Shown here: piece after piece, positions 49,701 to 61,378 of the stretch
Position numbering within the stretch: position 1 is the first letter of the stretch
Layout of the letters: the number at the start of each line of letters is the position of its first letter
Source of the DNA: Bombus terrestris
Lineage: Eukaryota > Arthropoda > Insecta > Hymenoptera > Apidae
DNA length: 64,000 bases
Reading direction: 5' to 3'
NCBI RefSeq assembly: GCF_910591885.1
Contig: NC_063275.1
Location: forward strand, 13,752,501 to 13,816,500
Program-made: the position numbers and the translations under genes
The notes under the pieces: model-generated
Databases searched by the model: none
Seen by the model: the letters and a program-made list of their open reading frames with translations, nothing else
Told to the model about the DNA's origin: nothing

Positions 49701-51470
49701 ACTTGCACTGAATATTAAAAATCAGTAACAACAAAAACTTTTAAATAAGAATACGTTTTAAAGAGAAATTATGTACTACGTATTGTTCCTCGATTTTTCT
49801 TACAAAACATCATCCCAAAATTACCATTATTACTCAGTACTCGAATAATTGGTCGTTCCACGTGTTCTAATAATTATGTGATAAGTTCGCACAATTTGGA
49901 AGATTGACATTTCTTATACGAGATATTATACGGAATATCAATAAACTGGTAAACTTGGTAAGTAGAACAATTAGAGCAAACAATGCGTATAATTGCAGTC
50001 TACTTTCTCGAAACTCTATTTTCCTATAACTTCTTTTCCCTTTCGAGATACCACGCATAAGAATTCGTGCCATTCAATGGTGATTCTGGCTAATTCTCCG
50101 AATAATGCTCGATGAATTCTATTACCGTTGAAAGTGGAAATCGAAGGATATAAGATATCTTTCATCGCCGATTGGAACTAATCGCACCATCTTGGCTTTC
50201 TATCTTTCAACCAATAATAAGATGTTTCTGAATATTAAACCAGTATCGTTTATTATTATTTCTAGATCCATTTTCTTTTGCACGTGTTATCCAATTATAT
50301 TACTATATAATCATATTATTACATCACTATATAATTATATCATTAGCCAGCAATTACGGAACTAAATTAGATCTAGAATATTTATGTGACACTTATATAT
50401 CTACAGACTGAAGGATACTTATCCATTTATGGCATATTTAATAACGCAAAAATGTATATCCAAAGTAAAGCACTTGATATGATATTTAAGGAATGACATA
50501 AATCTTTATTTAATTTTCATCCCTTTCTCGTCGTTACGGTATGAATCTGCATGAATATTTGAAGACTACTTAGATATCCGACTTTATCATTCGACTATTT
50601 TCTTCTTCTAAATCTTTTAACCTTCATAAAAATCCAAAAAGCGAGAGAATAGTGAACCTTAGCGAAGTTTAATTTTAACGGAAGCTCGGTACTCTAGAGA
50701 ACAGTCTCGGAGAGGGTAGAGATCAATTTGGAGGCAAATTAAACGCAGTCAGGTAGAACAACGTTTAACGGTGGATTTCGCGAAGATTGGGTTCACCTGG
50801 ATCGGGCAAAAAATCGGTCGAACAGCATCATTCTCAAGACCACACCCGGAAGAGACGTTTCGTTAAGGTTAATATGGATGAGCCGCGTATTCCATCCGGG
50901 CTGAATTTATGTCGATGGGTTTCATTGAAATTGAAATCAACGAACGACATACGCCTCGATTTCGAGAGTTTCGTCGTCGTTGGACTAAATTGGAACCACC
51001 CAGGCAGATCCTAAATTTACTTTCCGTATACCAATTTGAAACCCGTCGACGGCGAGGTGTATTTCGAAAATTTGTGTCACACCGACACGATATCGTATAC
51101 ATATACGTGAATGAAATTCCTTTCCAGGTGGACCAAGGGGGAAGTCATAAAGAAACGTCTAACGATCCTTTGAAACCATCGATTGTTAAGGATAAGTATC
51201 GATCGGAAAGAAGAACGTCTTTCCAGTAGAAACTGAATCGACAATTCACTGAAGGCAAGTCACGAATTTTCATAAATCTCTACGTAGGTTTTAACAAGAT
51301 ACCATACAAGAAACGATTTAATTATATTTACATAAATATAAAAAGGAAACATATATCCCTGATAAAGAAGTAGGAACAATGGTATCGCTATACAATTATC
51401 AAAGAAAGCTACGATCCTTAAACCCATTCCCATGATCGTGCTTCACGCTTCAGAACCTCTTAGCGAATTT
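49701..51470. other. Mostly AT-rich non-genic stretch
   Basis: No gene was supported. The pocket at 50780-51230 has plus frames of 75 and 106 codons in different phases and a 77-codon minus frame, with no recognisable domain. Confidence 0.4.
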
Positions 51471-51471
51471 A

Positions 51472-52920
51472 TCAATTCGATCGCGCGATATCTCGCAACT
51501 CGGTCGACTCGGTAGATTCATAACGTTGATTTCCCCTGAGGACACAGAAGGTGGCAAACGTCTCCCGTAGCCTTATTAAGGCTAAAGGCGAGGGTGAGGC
51601 TCGTGATAGGTAGAGCGTCGTTGGAATCCAAGCAGGTAGGCGCCAACAATGCCAAGGAACTGTCAAGAGGAGAAAACCGTCGACACCGCGTTAACGACTC
51701 GCTGCCATGTAGGGCTACGCGGCCATTTCCCGCGCAAAGGTAAAAGAATCTCTCGAGTGACTCTCGAGTGTAACTTAGAGAAAGAGAAGGAAGAAACAGA
51801 GGCAGCATGAGGGTAGGTAGATAAACGAAGAAGAAGGGAAAGTAACGCGGGGGGTGGGAGGAAAGAGAGGAGAAGAGAAGAAGAGGACGATAAGAGGAGA
51901 GGCAAAGAGAAACGAGCCCTACGTAGCTCGTTCCAGCATCCACCGCGTCGGCATGCAAAACGGGCGTTGCCGGTCCCAGCGAACGACAGAACAGTAGGTC
52001 CGTATGAGACACACGCTCGAACTGGCGAAGAGGGAGAACATGGAATTCCTCCAGTTCCTCTTTAACCAGTACCTCTCTCTAATAACCACCAGGAGGAGTC
52101 GTTCAACTCCTTAGAGAAGCAGCGGCCGATACGAATCTTCCGAAGGAGGTAACCGCGTGTCACCAGGGATCCGATTCCCGGTTCAGATACCATTCTCCCG
52201 GACGAAAATTAGAAGCCACTTATCGACTACCTAAACTATCCCTTCCCACGGTCTACTCCAATAGGGTATACCGATGAAAATTACGATATTGACAGAATCT
52301 TGGAAGTGGAGTTCGATATCGGGGGACAACGACGAATGACGCGCGTTAAAGAAGACAGGTATAAGATAACGTTGGACGGATACAAGTGTACCACAACCTA
52401 AGGTGTATATAAGGATCCGTAGAAGGAAAAATCTTCTAAACTCGTAGGGAAACACGGTGCGTTAATGGCAAGTGTATACACCCTGGTAATAGCGAATACT
52501 CGGTGTCCCATAAGTCTCCAGTTACAAGACCAACGGCTGGCAGTAAGTAATAACCATCACCTACCTAGAAGAGTTTCCGGAGAGCCAGAACCGATCCGAA
52601 AAGCACGAACGATCGTTATCTCCCGTCGCTCGCATGGAATCGATATCAACTTGGTACCGTACGTTACGGAGCACGCGAAGGGTACCACCCGGTGTACCGG
52701 TACCCAATAAATATCAGTCCTGGTATACGCACAGGACATATACACTCTGTTACATACACACTCCGGTCCCGTCCACGATATCCCATGCTATCTACCTGCA
52801 AGGTACTCGAGTGTGTAATCGCGAGTCTCGTATAACGCACGAATAGCTGGTCCCAACTCCGAACGATTCTCCAAGACCTCGAAGGCTAGCTAGACTGCTA
52901 TTCCTCATCCGCATTATCCG
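51472..52920. other. GC-richer island with purine-rich tract and TATA-like word
   Basis: The plus strand at 51776-51915 is almost entirely purine. The minus-strand frame 51518-52012 (164 codons) is Ser/Leu/Pro-rich because of this bias. GTATATAAGG at 52405 resembles a TATA box. At 52680-52705 GGTACC words form a near-palindrome (GGGTACC, spacer, GGTACCC). No protein is recognised. Confidence 0.35.
52405..52414 (+). promoter_or_regulatory. TATA-box-like word GTATATAAGG
   Basis: TATATAAG in a GC-richer neighbourhood, followed about 75 bases later by an 81-codon open frame (52465-52710) without known homology. Weak evidence for a promoter. Confidence 0.18.
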
Positions 52921-54070
52921 CCAGTTATAAGTCGTTCGACGACGCTACAAAGTCGGCGTGCGTCAACGTGCAAATCGGTGGCCGGTTTAAATAAATGCTG
53001 TCGCGAATCCGAGTCGAGTACACCGGTGATAGGATTGGATTGGAGCGTTGTACTAGATGAATGTACGCTTCTTTACATAGAATACGAGATAACACGTGTT
53101 CATTGGGATTTAGTAGGAGAAGTTTTGAATAATATGATTCTGTCATTATGAATCTGTCAATTTTTATTTGTAACAAGAGAAAAATCATTTTTATTAATTT
53201 TTTGATGTATGATTAGCACCGAATGATTAGAAGAATTTCGATATTATACGATTGAAAATGAAAACATCCCGTAAAGTTAAAGGATGTAAATATTTAAAAA
53301 ATGGCAGCTTTGTGGGAATCAAAGGTATAATTACTAAAACAAGAGGTATTTTAAAAATTTCGTAGGGAATGAGAAAACACGATAAAGATACAATACTGGC
53401 ATTGATCGATAACGTACTGAATTTGAAAGCTACTTTCCTATAAAAATAAGAAATGTATCTTATCGTATTCGCCTCCTGTAGTGTTCAAATATCTTAGCTT
53501 ACAATTAGAGCTATTAAGTACACCTACATCGTGCATTAAACTTTCTCTGTGCCTATCTACCGACCCATTACTCTGTTTGAAAGAGATTCTGGACATGCTT
53601 AACACGCCTCACGACACGCCCCAGCAATTTTATTATGCGCTGCTGAATCATGATTACGGCGTCGTCGGCCCCAGTTTCAATATCGACTAAGTTGATAGAC
53701 GTTTTTACTTATTCGCGAAATTATTAGCGGCGAAAGAGGCGAGTATTCGACAAAACACGAATCACTAGATTCTAAAATGAGCATGACGAACAGAGTTGAA
53801 ACATTGGAGTGAAGTAGGATCATAGACGAGAGCAATAAGACGCACTCTCACAGCTATCGGCTCCAATTTAATTAACGGCCTCCGGTGAGCCGTAACTCGC
53901 TAATTGCGTAGCTCGAGGTGGTCACAAATGCATCGTACACGTCCGAAAGAGACAGGAAGGGCGGCCCGTTGAAGAGAATCGTCGATCGATCTTCCCGACG
54001 CTCGTGACTCCTTTTTTCGTAGGCTTCTCTGACTGGCCCGTCTCTTTCTCTCTCCCTCTTTCTGTCTGTG
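52921..54070. other. AT-rich non-genic stretch
   Basis: No gene was supported. A 69-codon plus frame (53481-53690) has a fairly protein-like composition at its end (LKEILDMLNTPHDTPQQFYY) but no recognised family and no supporting context. Confidence 0.35.
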
Positions 54071-54072
54071 TG

Positions 54073-54074
54073 TC

Positions 54075-54105
<31 letters not shown>

Positions 54106-54111
54106 CTCTCC
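54073..54111 (+). repeat. (CT)n microsatellite
   Basis: About thirteen CT units, one CC interruption, then four more CT units. The preceding 30 bases are also pyrimidine-rich with TCT words. Glu/Arg repeat frames on the minus strand are artefacts of it. Confidence 0.95.
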
Positions 54112-55660
54112 GTTTCTTTTCGATCGCCTTTTGCGGAGCAAGCCTTTGCAATCGATTGACTCCGATGCTTCGAACCCCCTTCAAATTATGTGAAATTACA
54201 TACGTCGCCCCAAGGATTACCTTAAAGGCGGTTTTTCTTTTCTTCTCTCTTTATACAATCCTGAATTAGGATCGAATTAGGATCACTCAAAACTTTTAAT
54301 ATTTTTCATTGCTTTAGTATAGTGGCGAAGAGTCAACGAATTCTAATGACAAAGCTATTATACACGTAAGTAAATGTTAATGTTAATGTTTTCATTATAA
54401 TTCGTAGGCGGTGTCTTTATGTTCTCATTATTGTGACACGATTTTGAACATTTTGAAAGTTGGTTTGACCAACCTCTAAACATCTTCGATCGGAGCACGG
54501 TGATATTCTTGGATATAGTGTAACGAATTAAACAAATTGTATAATTGCCATTAATACAATGTCTACGCATTTAGTAATAATTTGGACAAGCACCAACAAC
54601 GTCACTTATATGACGTAGTATGCGCGCATACGACATACCGTAATTAGGGAACAAGTTATTGTTATACCTATATATCTATATTTTCTTCTGTAACTGTGTA
54701 TATCATAAAAACTAAAATTTAATATGGTCACTCTGAAAGAGTTCCAATATAAAGGACGCATATATACAATGTACGTTTCGTTCTTTTAAATACTTAAAAA
54801 TACTTTCCATTTTCTAATATCTTGCCATTTTATCCGGCACTAGAAAACCGCACAAAAATGAAATTTCTCTACGTGTCCTGAATTCGATGGTCAAGGACTG
54901 TAGCCTCTTTGATCTGTTTTAATCACGGGTCCTTTAACGACTCGCGAGAAACAAAACCTGACTGGACGGTCTCCACGACACCCACGCGTGGCACCTTCAT
55001 TACCATAACAATTCTCTTACACGGGGACGAGCAGGCGTAGCGGCCGACAAGGCAATTAATATATAAATCCGCGGGCGGCAATAGATCCTGCTCGTCTTCC
55101 CTTTTCCTCTCGTTCTTCTTCGCGCTCGGTCCCCCAAAGTACACGGGTCCCCTTCTCGTCCTTTTCTCATAAGTGCCGCCCGCATAAATCTATGAACTAA
55201 CCTAAAGCGCGCGTGGTTCCGCGAGATTTATATTAACTGCGCCGGCGACCGTGTGTACGCCGCGTGCGTGTACGCGCGGACAACGCGACCGTGCGCGTAC
55301 CTACACGCTTTAACGCCGCCGCGAATGCTAAATGCCCATGCTGAAGTGGAGGAAGGGAGAAAACGGCCGGCACGCTCGTAAAGTATAGCGATTTGAACGT
55401 AGCCACGTAACCGAGAGCAAAGGAAAGGACTTAGAAGCTCATCCGAAGGAAGGGAGAAACTCGCGCGCGGATAGTAATGAGTGGAGTAATGAATTTCGCT
55501 AAACGCCACTCGCCTACGTGGGGATCTCGTAAACACCACGACTTATGCTCGGAACTCCGACGCCACACGGTGCTCGCTTTCTGTGCGAGAATAGGTATAA
55601 CAGCCACGCCGTTTTCTACCACCCACGACAGCCTTCGTATTTCTTAAAGTAGCTGTTACC
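54112..55660. other. AT-rich stretch followed by a GC-rich island (54950-55620)
   Basis: The island is CpG-dense, notably at 55230-55330, with minus frames of 61 to 103 codons. No domain is recognised. Confidence 0.4.
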
Positions 55661-55666
55661 ACGAAC

Positions 55667-56075
55667 TTGTCATAGGATTTGGTACCTTTGGTTGTAAGAG
55701 TTACATGTTACATGAAAATATATAACATATCGATACAAAGTTTTATATTTTTTGGGAAGTATTTTTAATTGTTTCGGATAAAGAAAGAATGATAATTAGC
55801 AATAAATTTGTCAAGCTGGGATATGGTATCCTTGGTTGTTAGCGTTAAATGTGGGGGGCATATAAAATATAGAATAATGATTCTGATCGTTTGATATAAA
55901 GAAAGAGTGGTATGACAGCGATGAATCTATCACAAGATTTGGCATTTTGGATTGTTATCGTTAAATGTAGGAAAAGACATGTAATATCAATGTAGCGTGT
56001 TGTATATATTCTTTTAGAGGATAATTTTAATTAATATTTTAAGATAAAGAGCTATTTTTTAATGTTAGAAAAGTT
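55667..56075. repeat. Degenerate tandem triplication, about 120-145 bp period
   Basis: Three copies start near 55667, 55808 and 55929. Each opens with a variant of TTGTCA-(A/T)-GG-(A)T-TGGTA-CCTTGGTTGT (third copy: TCACAAGATTTGGCATTTTG then GATTGTTATCG), followed by GCGTTAAATGT, then AT-rich DNA and a GATAAAGA-type word (GGATAAAGAAAGAATG, GATATAAAGAAAGAGTG, AAGATAAAGAGC). The copies are strongly diverged and of unequal length. Confidence 0.75.
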
Positions 56076-56681
56076 CATTAGTGTTGACGATGATCGGAAA
56101 ACCGCTGTAGACGCTTAATCTTTCCTATTTTTTTCCTCCTGAGAAATAGTTTCTTATCTGGAATAACGCAAAAAACATATCGAAACTAACAATCGATAAG
56201 GTAGCTGGATAGTATCTGGCTGCGGTCATCGTTGTTTTGCGAAACGCAGTGAGTGCGCACACAGGTGCACGATAAGATAATAAATTTCTTGAAACGTAGC
56301 TGGTTTACACGGAAACCTCATAAAGCTGGGATTTAGAGTTAGAACACCGGCGATGCTTCCTGGCAAACACCGTTCGCGATGTTCGCTCTAGTCTGAACTG
56401 TTCTTCTGACCACCTGCAAGGCGGCCCGATTCAAGTGGGCGGCAATTGAAATATTATAACCATAACACCATAAATAAGATAACCGGTGCACTTATAAAAG
56501 GCTGCAAAGAAGTAGCTGCCTATAATAGCTTGCAATGGATTAATCTTCTTTTACACGTCGTCTACAATGCCGTTATCATCGAACGACTATTCGCTGATAA
56601 ACATATCTCTCCAATACCAGAAAGTAGCAAATTTGAAAACAACTCGAAAAAGAAGGATTATCTAAGTTCACATTCTCGAAG
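56076..56681. other. AT-rich stretch with a 104-codon open frame
   Basis: The plus frame 56446-56760 (start MKYYNHNTINKITGALIKGC) is unassigned and runs into the candidate element that begins at 56682. No gene is called. Confidence 0.3.
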
Positions 56682-57487
56682 TATGTATCCATGCATAAGT
56701 ACCCGAACATCTGATACAATTCGATCAAGAATTGATATTTTTAAAGTCCTTTTTTCTTAATTATTTACTCATTGTCATAGATGAGATCAAATGCTAAAAA
56801 ATAACTAAACAAAAAGAAAAGCGTATATATATTGTTGAGAATTGTGGATCTTGATGGCCGAAATATTGTTATGGAAACATTAAATTTACACTTGGCATTA
56901 ATATTAACGTAGACACATATTTATTTTATAAAGGATTTCTAGAATATTCATCGATACACACTTGCACGCGTCTCAGCACTTTCTTTCATACCCGACCTTT
57001 AATCGACTGTTAACCGACTGAACTGTTTACATTCGTCTGTTTTTCAGACGCCGCGCTCACATATACCTCCACACACTAATACCCACATACAAATATCTCT
57101 ACTACGCATTTAACCTAATCCAGCACAAAAATTATACATATCTCAATATATATATCATTAAAGAATTTCATATTTACCTTTAATAAATAATTAGCACTTC
57201 ATGGAAATTGTGCTATAAACATGTGCAGGTGTAACATTGAACAGATACGCTTAAAATCAATTAAGTTAGATGTTATCACAGAATAAATTTTTATCCACTT
57301 TTGATTATTACTAATTTTCTATACCGATTAATATTACCTATTATTTACACCAGTATCTATTAAGTATACGTGATTGTCTGATACGATATCAGTAACTAGA
57401 GTTAGATTAAAGAGTTTCATTTGAAAAGTACACTTTATAAATTTGCAATAAATCAAAAGTATTCAAATAATTATGCGCCGCAGTGTA
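56682..57487. mobile_element. Candidate mariner-type element with weak terminal inverted repeats
   Basis: The right end, reverse complemented, reads TACACTGCGGCGCATAATTA then TTTGAATAC. The left end reads TATGTATCCATGCATAAGTA then CCCGAACAT. Both have TA at the edge, GCATAA at the same distance and a GAA-(C/T)-A core. The left end also resembles that of the 37914 element (CATAAGTATACCCGAACACT). Agreement is moderate and the interior is AT-rich without a transposase frame. Inside are a hairpin (57034-57050, CGTCTG, five T, CAGACG) and TG...CA boundaries (56833-57145) that could suggest a solo LTR; the latter is weaker. Confidence 0.35.
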
Positions 57488-57519
57488 TCTAACTTTGAAC
57501 ACCTAACTGACCAAACTAA

Positions 57520-57849
57520 TTACAAAATCAGCAACTCATGTAACGGTCTTATGAATGGAAACGTGTTTGGCTGCAAACGAGCCATTTTTATCAATCCATC
57601 AAAAACGTAATAGCTGCCGGGTACGATACAAATGGTCGGGAATCGTTCAACAAATACTAGCATTCCATCGACGCCATTACTGTAGCCGGTGTATCGAGAA
57701 GTGAATGCACCCATGAAGGCCTTTAAGGCCGTCACGGCGTAGGAATTAATTCGTCTTAGGGGAATTTCCTGGTGAGCGTAGGAGTCCGAGAATGGCGGTG
57801 AAAGTCTATCGGGTTCTAAATCCAATTGATCGATTTCTAATCGATGCAC
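57520..57849 (-). other. 109-codon open frame, unassigned
   Basis: A minus-strand frame in moderately GC-rich DNA with balanced amino-acid use (for example NSYAVTALKAFMGAFTSRYTGYSNGVDGMLVFVERFP) and no competing long frame on the plus strand. This makes it one of the more protein-like frames in the window. I recognise no family. It could be a small gene, an exon or chance. Confidence 0.25.
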
Positions 57850-58640
57850 GGTTACTGTTATAAATGCCTATTCACGTACATGACGCGATTTTTTGACAAT
57901 GACACCGCGGCTTAATGGAATTCAAGTATTAATTATCCTGATTTTCATTGATTCTATCGTCTTCAAAATTCACGGATCTTTTGTTTAAATATCTTTGTTG
58001 CAATATACTGAATACATCACCGATTCGGATTGTGGTCCATTAAGGACATACATTTTTATTTGCGAAACTAACGAAGGTAGTGTGATACAAGGGATATAAG
58101 TTAATCATCGATAGTCAGCTGTGCAATTTGCATAGTTCCTACCTACGCTATTCCTTAGGATTATTTTTTATATATTCATCTCATGAAAAGCCAAGATAAG
58201 TTTAAGTATTTTGCAACCCATGTTTTAGCATTATATGTTACGTATTCTCTCTTCACTAAGACACTTTTAAGAGAACAGAATTGTTAATACGTATGCCGAG
58301 TATTAAAAAATGAAGTGGGCGATATTTATATGATGTGACTCTGGCATTAAATATAATGAAATATCGTTTGTTTCTTTACAGTTAAAAACACGTAGTGTGA
58401 ATGCATACAGAAACGTTCGTCAGCTGATTCATTGACCAAAGGCACCTACATGTAAGTGTAAATTTCTAATGTAGAATTCAACTGTTTATAAGTGGAGAAA
58501 ATAGCATCAAATGATATCATATCAGTAAATGAAAATAGCATCATATCTTCGTTGTCTTGAAGTTTAAGATCACACGTTATAAATATTCCTTTCTTTTTTT
58601 TAAGAACTTGTGTAAATAATTAAAATCGGACAATCACAAA
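57850..58640. other. AT-rich non-genic stretch
   Basis: No gene or repeat was recognised. Confidence 0.45.
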
Positions 58641-58646
58641 TCGTTA

Positions 58647-59288
58647 TTGAGAAAAAATCACGTGCCAACTAGTTCACCATTGTTCCGAAGGAACTCGAGT
58701 GTGAGGCGTTACACTTTGTCCGAGAACCGCTCCAGGCAGCAAGTGGTGTCGTTTCAACGATCGCACACGCGATGTCGAGCGATCATTGTGTCTCGAACAA
58801 GAAGGAGGCACACTACCGATAGAGAGACACGCAGCGAAACCCACGTCGCGCGTTATCGTGGTAGAAATATCATCGATGAGAACGAGCGTCGTAATTCGTC
58901 GCTAATCACCACGTGCACACGGTGTGGGAGGCGGCACCGCAGGAGAATGTCAGTGAAAGTCTATCTCGGCGATCGTTCCTACGATGATTGTCGTCCCACG
59001 TGTTCTCGCCGGCACGACAATCGCTTCCTGATGAAGCGAACGACCCATTCGATACCAACAAGAGATTCCAAAGCCTCTAAGAGGATACCCGAACAGTTGT
59101 TATGCGTAGTCAACTCAGGAATGGTAATGGAACTCCCTAAACGTCGTTTAGCCGACATTATATCGCATTGCGAAATATGTATCATAAATTTTAAATTTAA
59201 ATATCGAACGAGTTTAGTTTCTTTGATTTTTGTTTTGTTATGTCATCATGAAAGACCCCGCAGTTTTAAGCCATTCATTTGCAAATAA
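58647..59288 (+). other. 213-codon Arg-rich open frame over a GC-richer island, unassigned
   Basis: The longest plus-strand frame in this half of the window. Its first 150 codons are Arg-, Ser- and Thr-rich, reflecting CGA/CGC words, and the last 50 fall into AT-rich DNA. A 68-codon minus frame overlaps. No domain or motif is recognised. It may be an untranslated first exon, a non-coding RNA region or chance. Confidence 0.2.
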
Positions 59289-59970
59289 TATAACGCGTTT
59301 GAAATTGAACATTTTTACTTAAAATATCTTCTGTAATTTTCAATATATTTTCTGACAGTATATAATACGATTATAAGCTTCATATACGTAATAACAAAAA
59401 CTCTTAAAAAAAGGAAGCTATGGTAGGGTGTTTTCGATATTCTCCTGTTTTCTAAGTCGTTGAAGAAGATTATTAAGTGAGGAGAATAAGGGAAAATTAG
59501 ATGGGGAAGTGTGGTGAATCGCGAATGACATCAATACTCAATTGTTGCAATCTTTGTGGAGTTTGCTACCTCTTGGGAATTTCATTTTTTGAAATATGTT
59601 AAATAAAAGATCAATTAGCGGCTATTTTAAACAAAAGAAATACGGCAAGTATAATAAATATTCAAAATGTCCCAATATTTATGTATATGTGTATTTAGTA
59701 CAGAAGAATGGAAATGTAACGATTCCTTGGATAATTCGTCGATTTGGAATTTACATTTTTAAACTGACATCGCGTGTAAATTTGATTGTGTTGTAAAATT
59801 GTGTTTCATGATAGCACGCGCCATATGTAGCAATACAGGCACGAAAAAAATTGCAACAATGGGCTACAAAGCTTTTCCTCCTCCGCCTTATTCATTGTAT
59901 CCCTCCACCTCAGATTACCATACGGATCTAAGAATGAGTTTGGCGCGAGTCAATTACATATACCTCGCAT
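59289..59970. other. AT-rich non-genic stretch
   Basis: No gene was supported. An 89-codon frame (59799-60068) runs into the tandem duplication that follows. Confidence 0.4.
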
Positions 59971-60245
59971 TGACAAATGAATACTCAGGCTATAACCTAT
60001 ATCTTTTGTATTCTCACAAATCTATATGCTTAAGAGTTCTTGTAATAATTTCCTCTAATCAACTCTAAACATAGTAATGAAGCAATCAACGCCTATAGCT
60101 AAAGTATTTTGATAAATGAATATTCAAAAGATTGCGACCTAAATCTTTTATACTAGTTAGAAATCTATATGCTCGAGAGTTTCTTTAACAACTTTCTTTA
60201 ACAATTGCAAATACAGTAATGAACCAACCAACTCGCAATCCTCGA
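59971..60245. repeat. Diverged tandem duplication, about 139-bp period
   Basis: Copies start at 59971 (TGACAAATGAATACTCA) and 60110 (TGATAAATGAATATTCA). They share in order ACCTA-ATCTTTT, AAATCTATATGCT, GAGAGTT or AAGAGTT, AACA or AA(A)CATAGTAATGAA / ACAGTAATGAA and CAA-CAAC. Divergence is moderate, with small insertions. Confidence 0.75.
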
Positions 60246-60611
60246 GTGCTGTCCTATAATATAAGCGTTCCAATAATATTCATATACCCAAATGTTATGT
60301 AATTATTGCGTTATACAACTGCAATTGAATCTCGGCGAGTTTCCCTAAAAGTGTCGATAACTTGTCAGTAGAAATTGATACGTTTCAGACTGGAACACGT
60401 CGGACATAACTCAAGCGAACAGATGACCACGACTCGATCGATTTGATAGCATAGCAGCAACGGACCGCGCTGCATTTGCAATCGATCTTGATTTATCGGT
60501 TTAACCGATGCGATGGACGCGAATGCACCGCCGCAATTTGCATCGGATCACACTGCGATTTGTAACGCGTTCGCGGCTCTCGCCCGCCTAGGATGTTCTG
60601 ATTTATGCGAA

Positions 60612-60730
60612 TAATTAGAAAACGAGTTCGCACAGGTACACTCGCGAATATTCATGCAAGAATACGAATCTGAACGAAAATGTTTGATGGTTCGAAGGTG
60701 GCCTTAGGAATTTTCGCAAAGGCACGTGCA
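60612..60730 (+). repeat. Dispersed local duplicate, copy 1
   Basis: Shares with 61270-61378, in order: AATTAGAAAA (AATTGGAAAA), ACTCGCGAATATTC, GAATC-G, GTTCGAAGGTGGCCTTAGGAA (GCTCGAAGGCGGCGTTAGGAA, differing at few positions) and GCACG. The copies are about 650 bases apart in the same orientation. Confidence 0.7.
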
Positions 60731-61265
60731 TAACCTCGTATCGCATATTGCAAAACGACGAAAGTCTGCCTATAACAAAGTCTCACATCTGGAATAGAGC
60801 CAGCAGGATGTTGGTTATCAAGGATCACGGTATATCATACTTTGAACAGTAATATTCCAAAATTCTCTACATAGTAAATGCAATCTTCCTTACTCTTCAA
60901 TTTCAATTAACAGTCGCTAACATTAAATATCGAATTTGAAAAATGAAGACAGTGTTCTTCAACTCTAATATTTCCTTTCTTTTTTCTTCCTCTCTCGAAA
61001 TACAGTTGTAGAATTTTAGCGAACATACTTCTGCAATATCCAGTACCCAAAAACTAAGCTACATAACATAGCTACATAACATTAGAAGTTGAACTTGTCT
61101 TTCGTCGAGCCACTGCAATTCAAAAAATATTAATCCCTGTACAAAGCGATTCTCTCTCTTTGAGATCTAAATCTCCTCTACTTGGAAATCTCGTTAAATC
61201 AGAACCTCCTGAACTCGAAAATTTTCGTTCTTTCGTCCTTTGAGATTCCAATTATCGAATTTCAA
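60731..61265. other. AT-rich spacer between duplicate copies
   Basis: No gene or repeat was recognised. Confidence 0.4.
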
Positions 61266-61269
61266 CTCT

Positions 61270-61378
61270 AATTGGAAAATGTGTATACTCGCGAATATTC
61301 TTCTCAGAGTAACTTGTGACGAATCCGGGTAATAAGATTCGATAGCTCGAAGGCGGCGTTAGGAATCAGTACGCACGA
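61270..61378 (+). repeat. Dispersed local duplicate, copy 2
   Basis: Partner of 60612-60730. The best conserved part is the ACTCGCGAATATTC block and the CTCGAAGGCGGCGTTAGGAA block. Selective retention of two blocks could reflect either young age with indels or functional sites. Confidence 0.7.

Noticed and set aside
56833..57145. Solo LTR with TG...CA ends
   Set aside because: The supposed target duplication is part of AT dinucleotide runs and therefore uninformative; kept only as an alternative reading.
58647..59288. 213-codon plus-strand frame as a gene
   Set aside because: Arg/Ser-rich composition follows local CGA-rich DNA, and no motif or start context supports translation.
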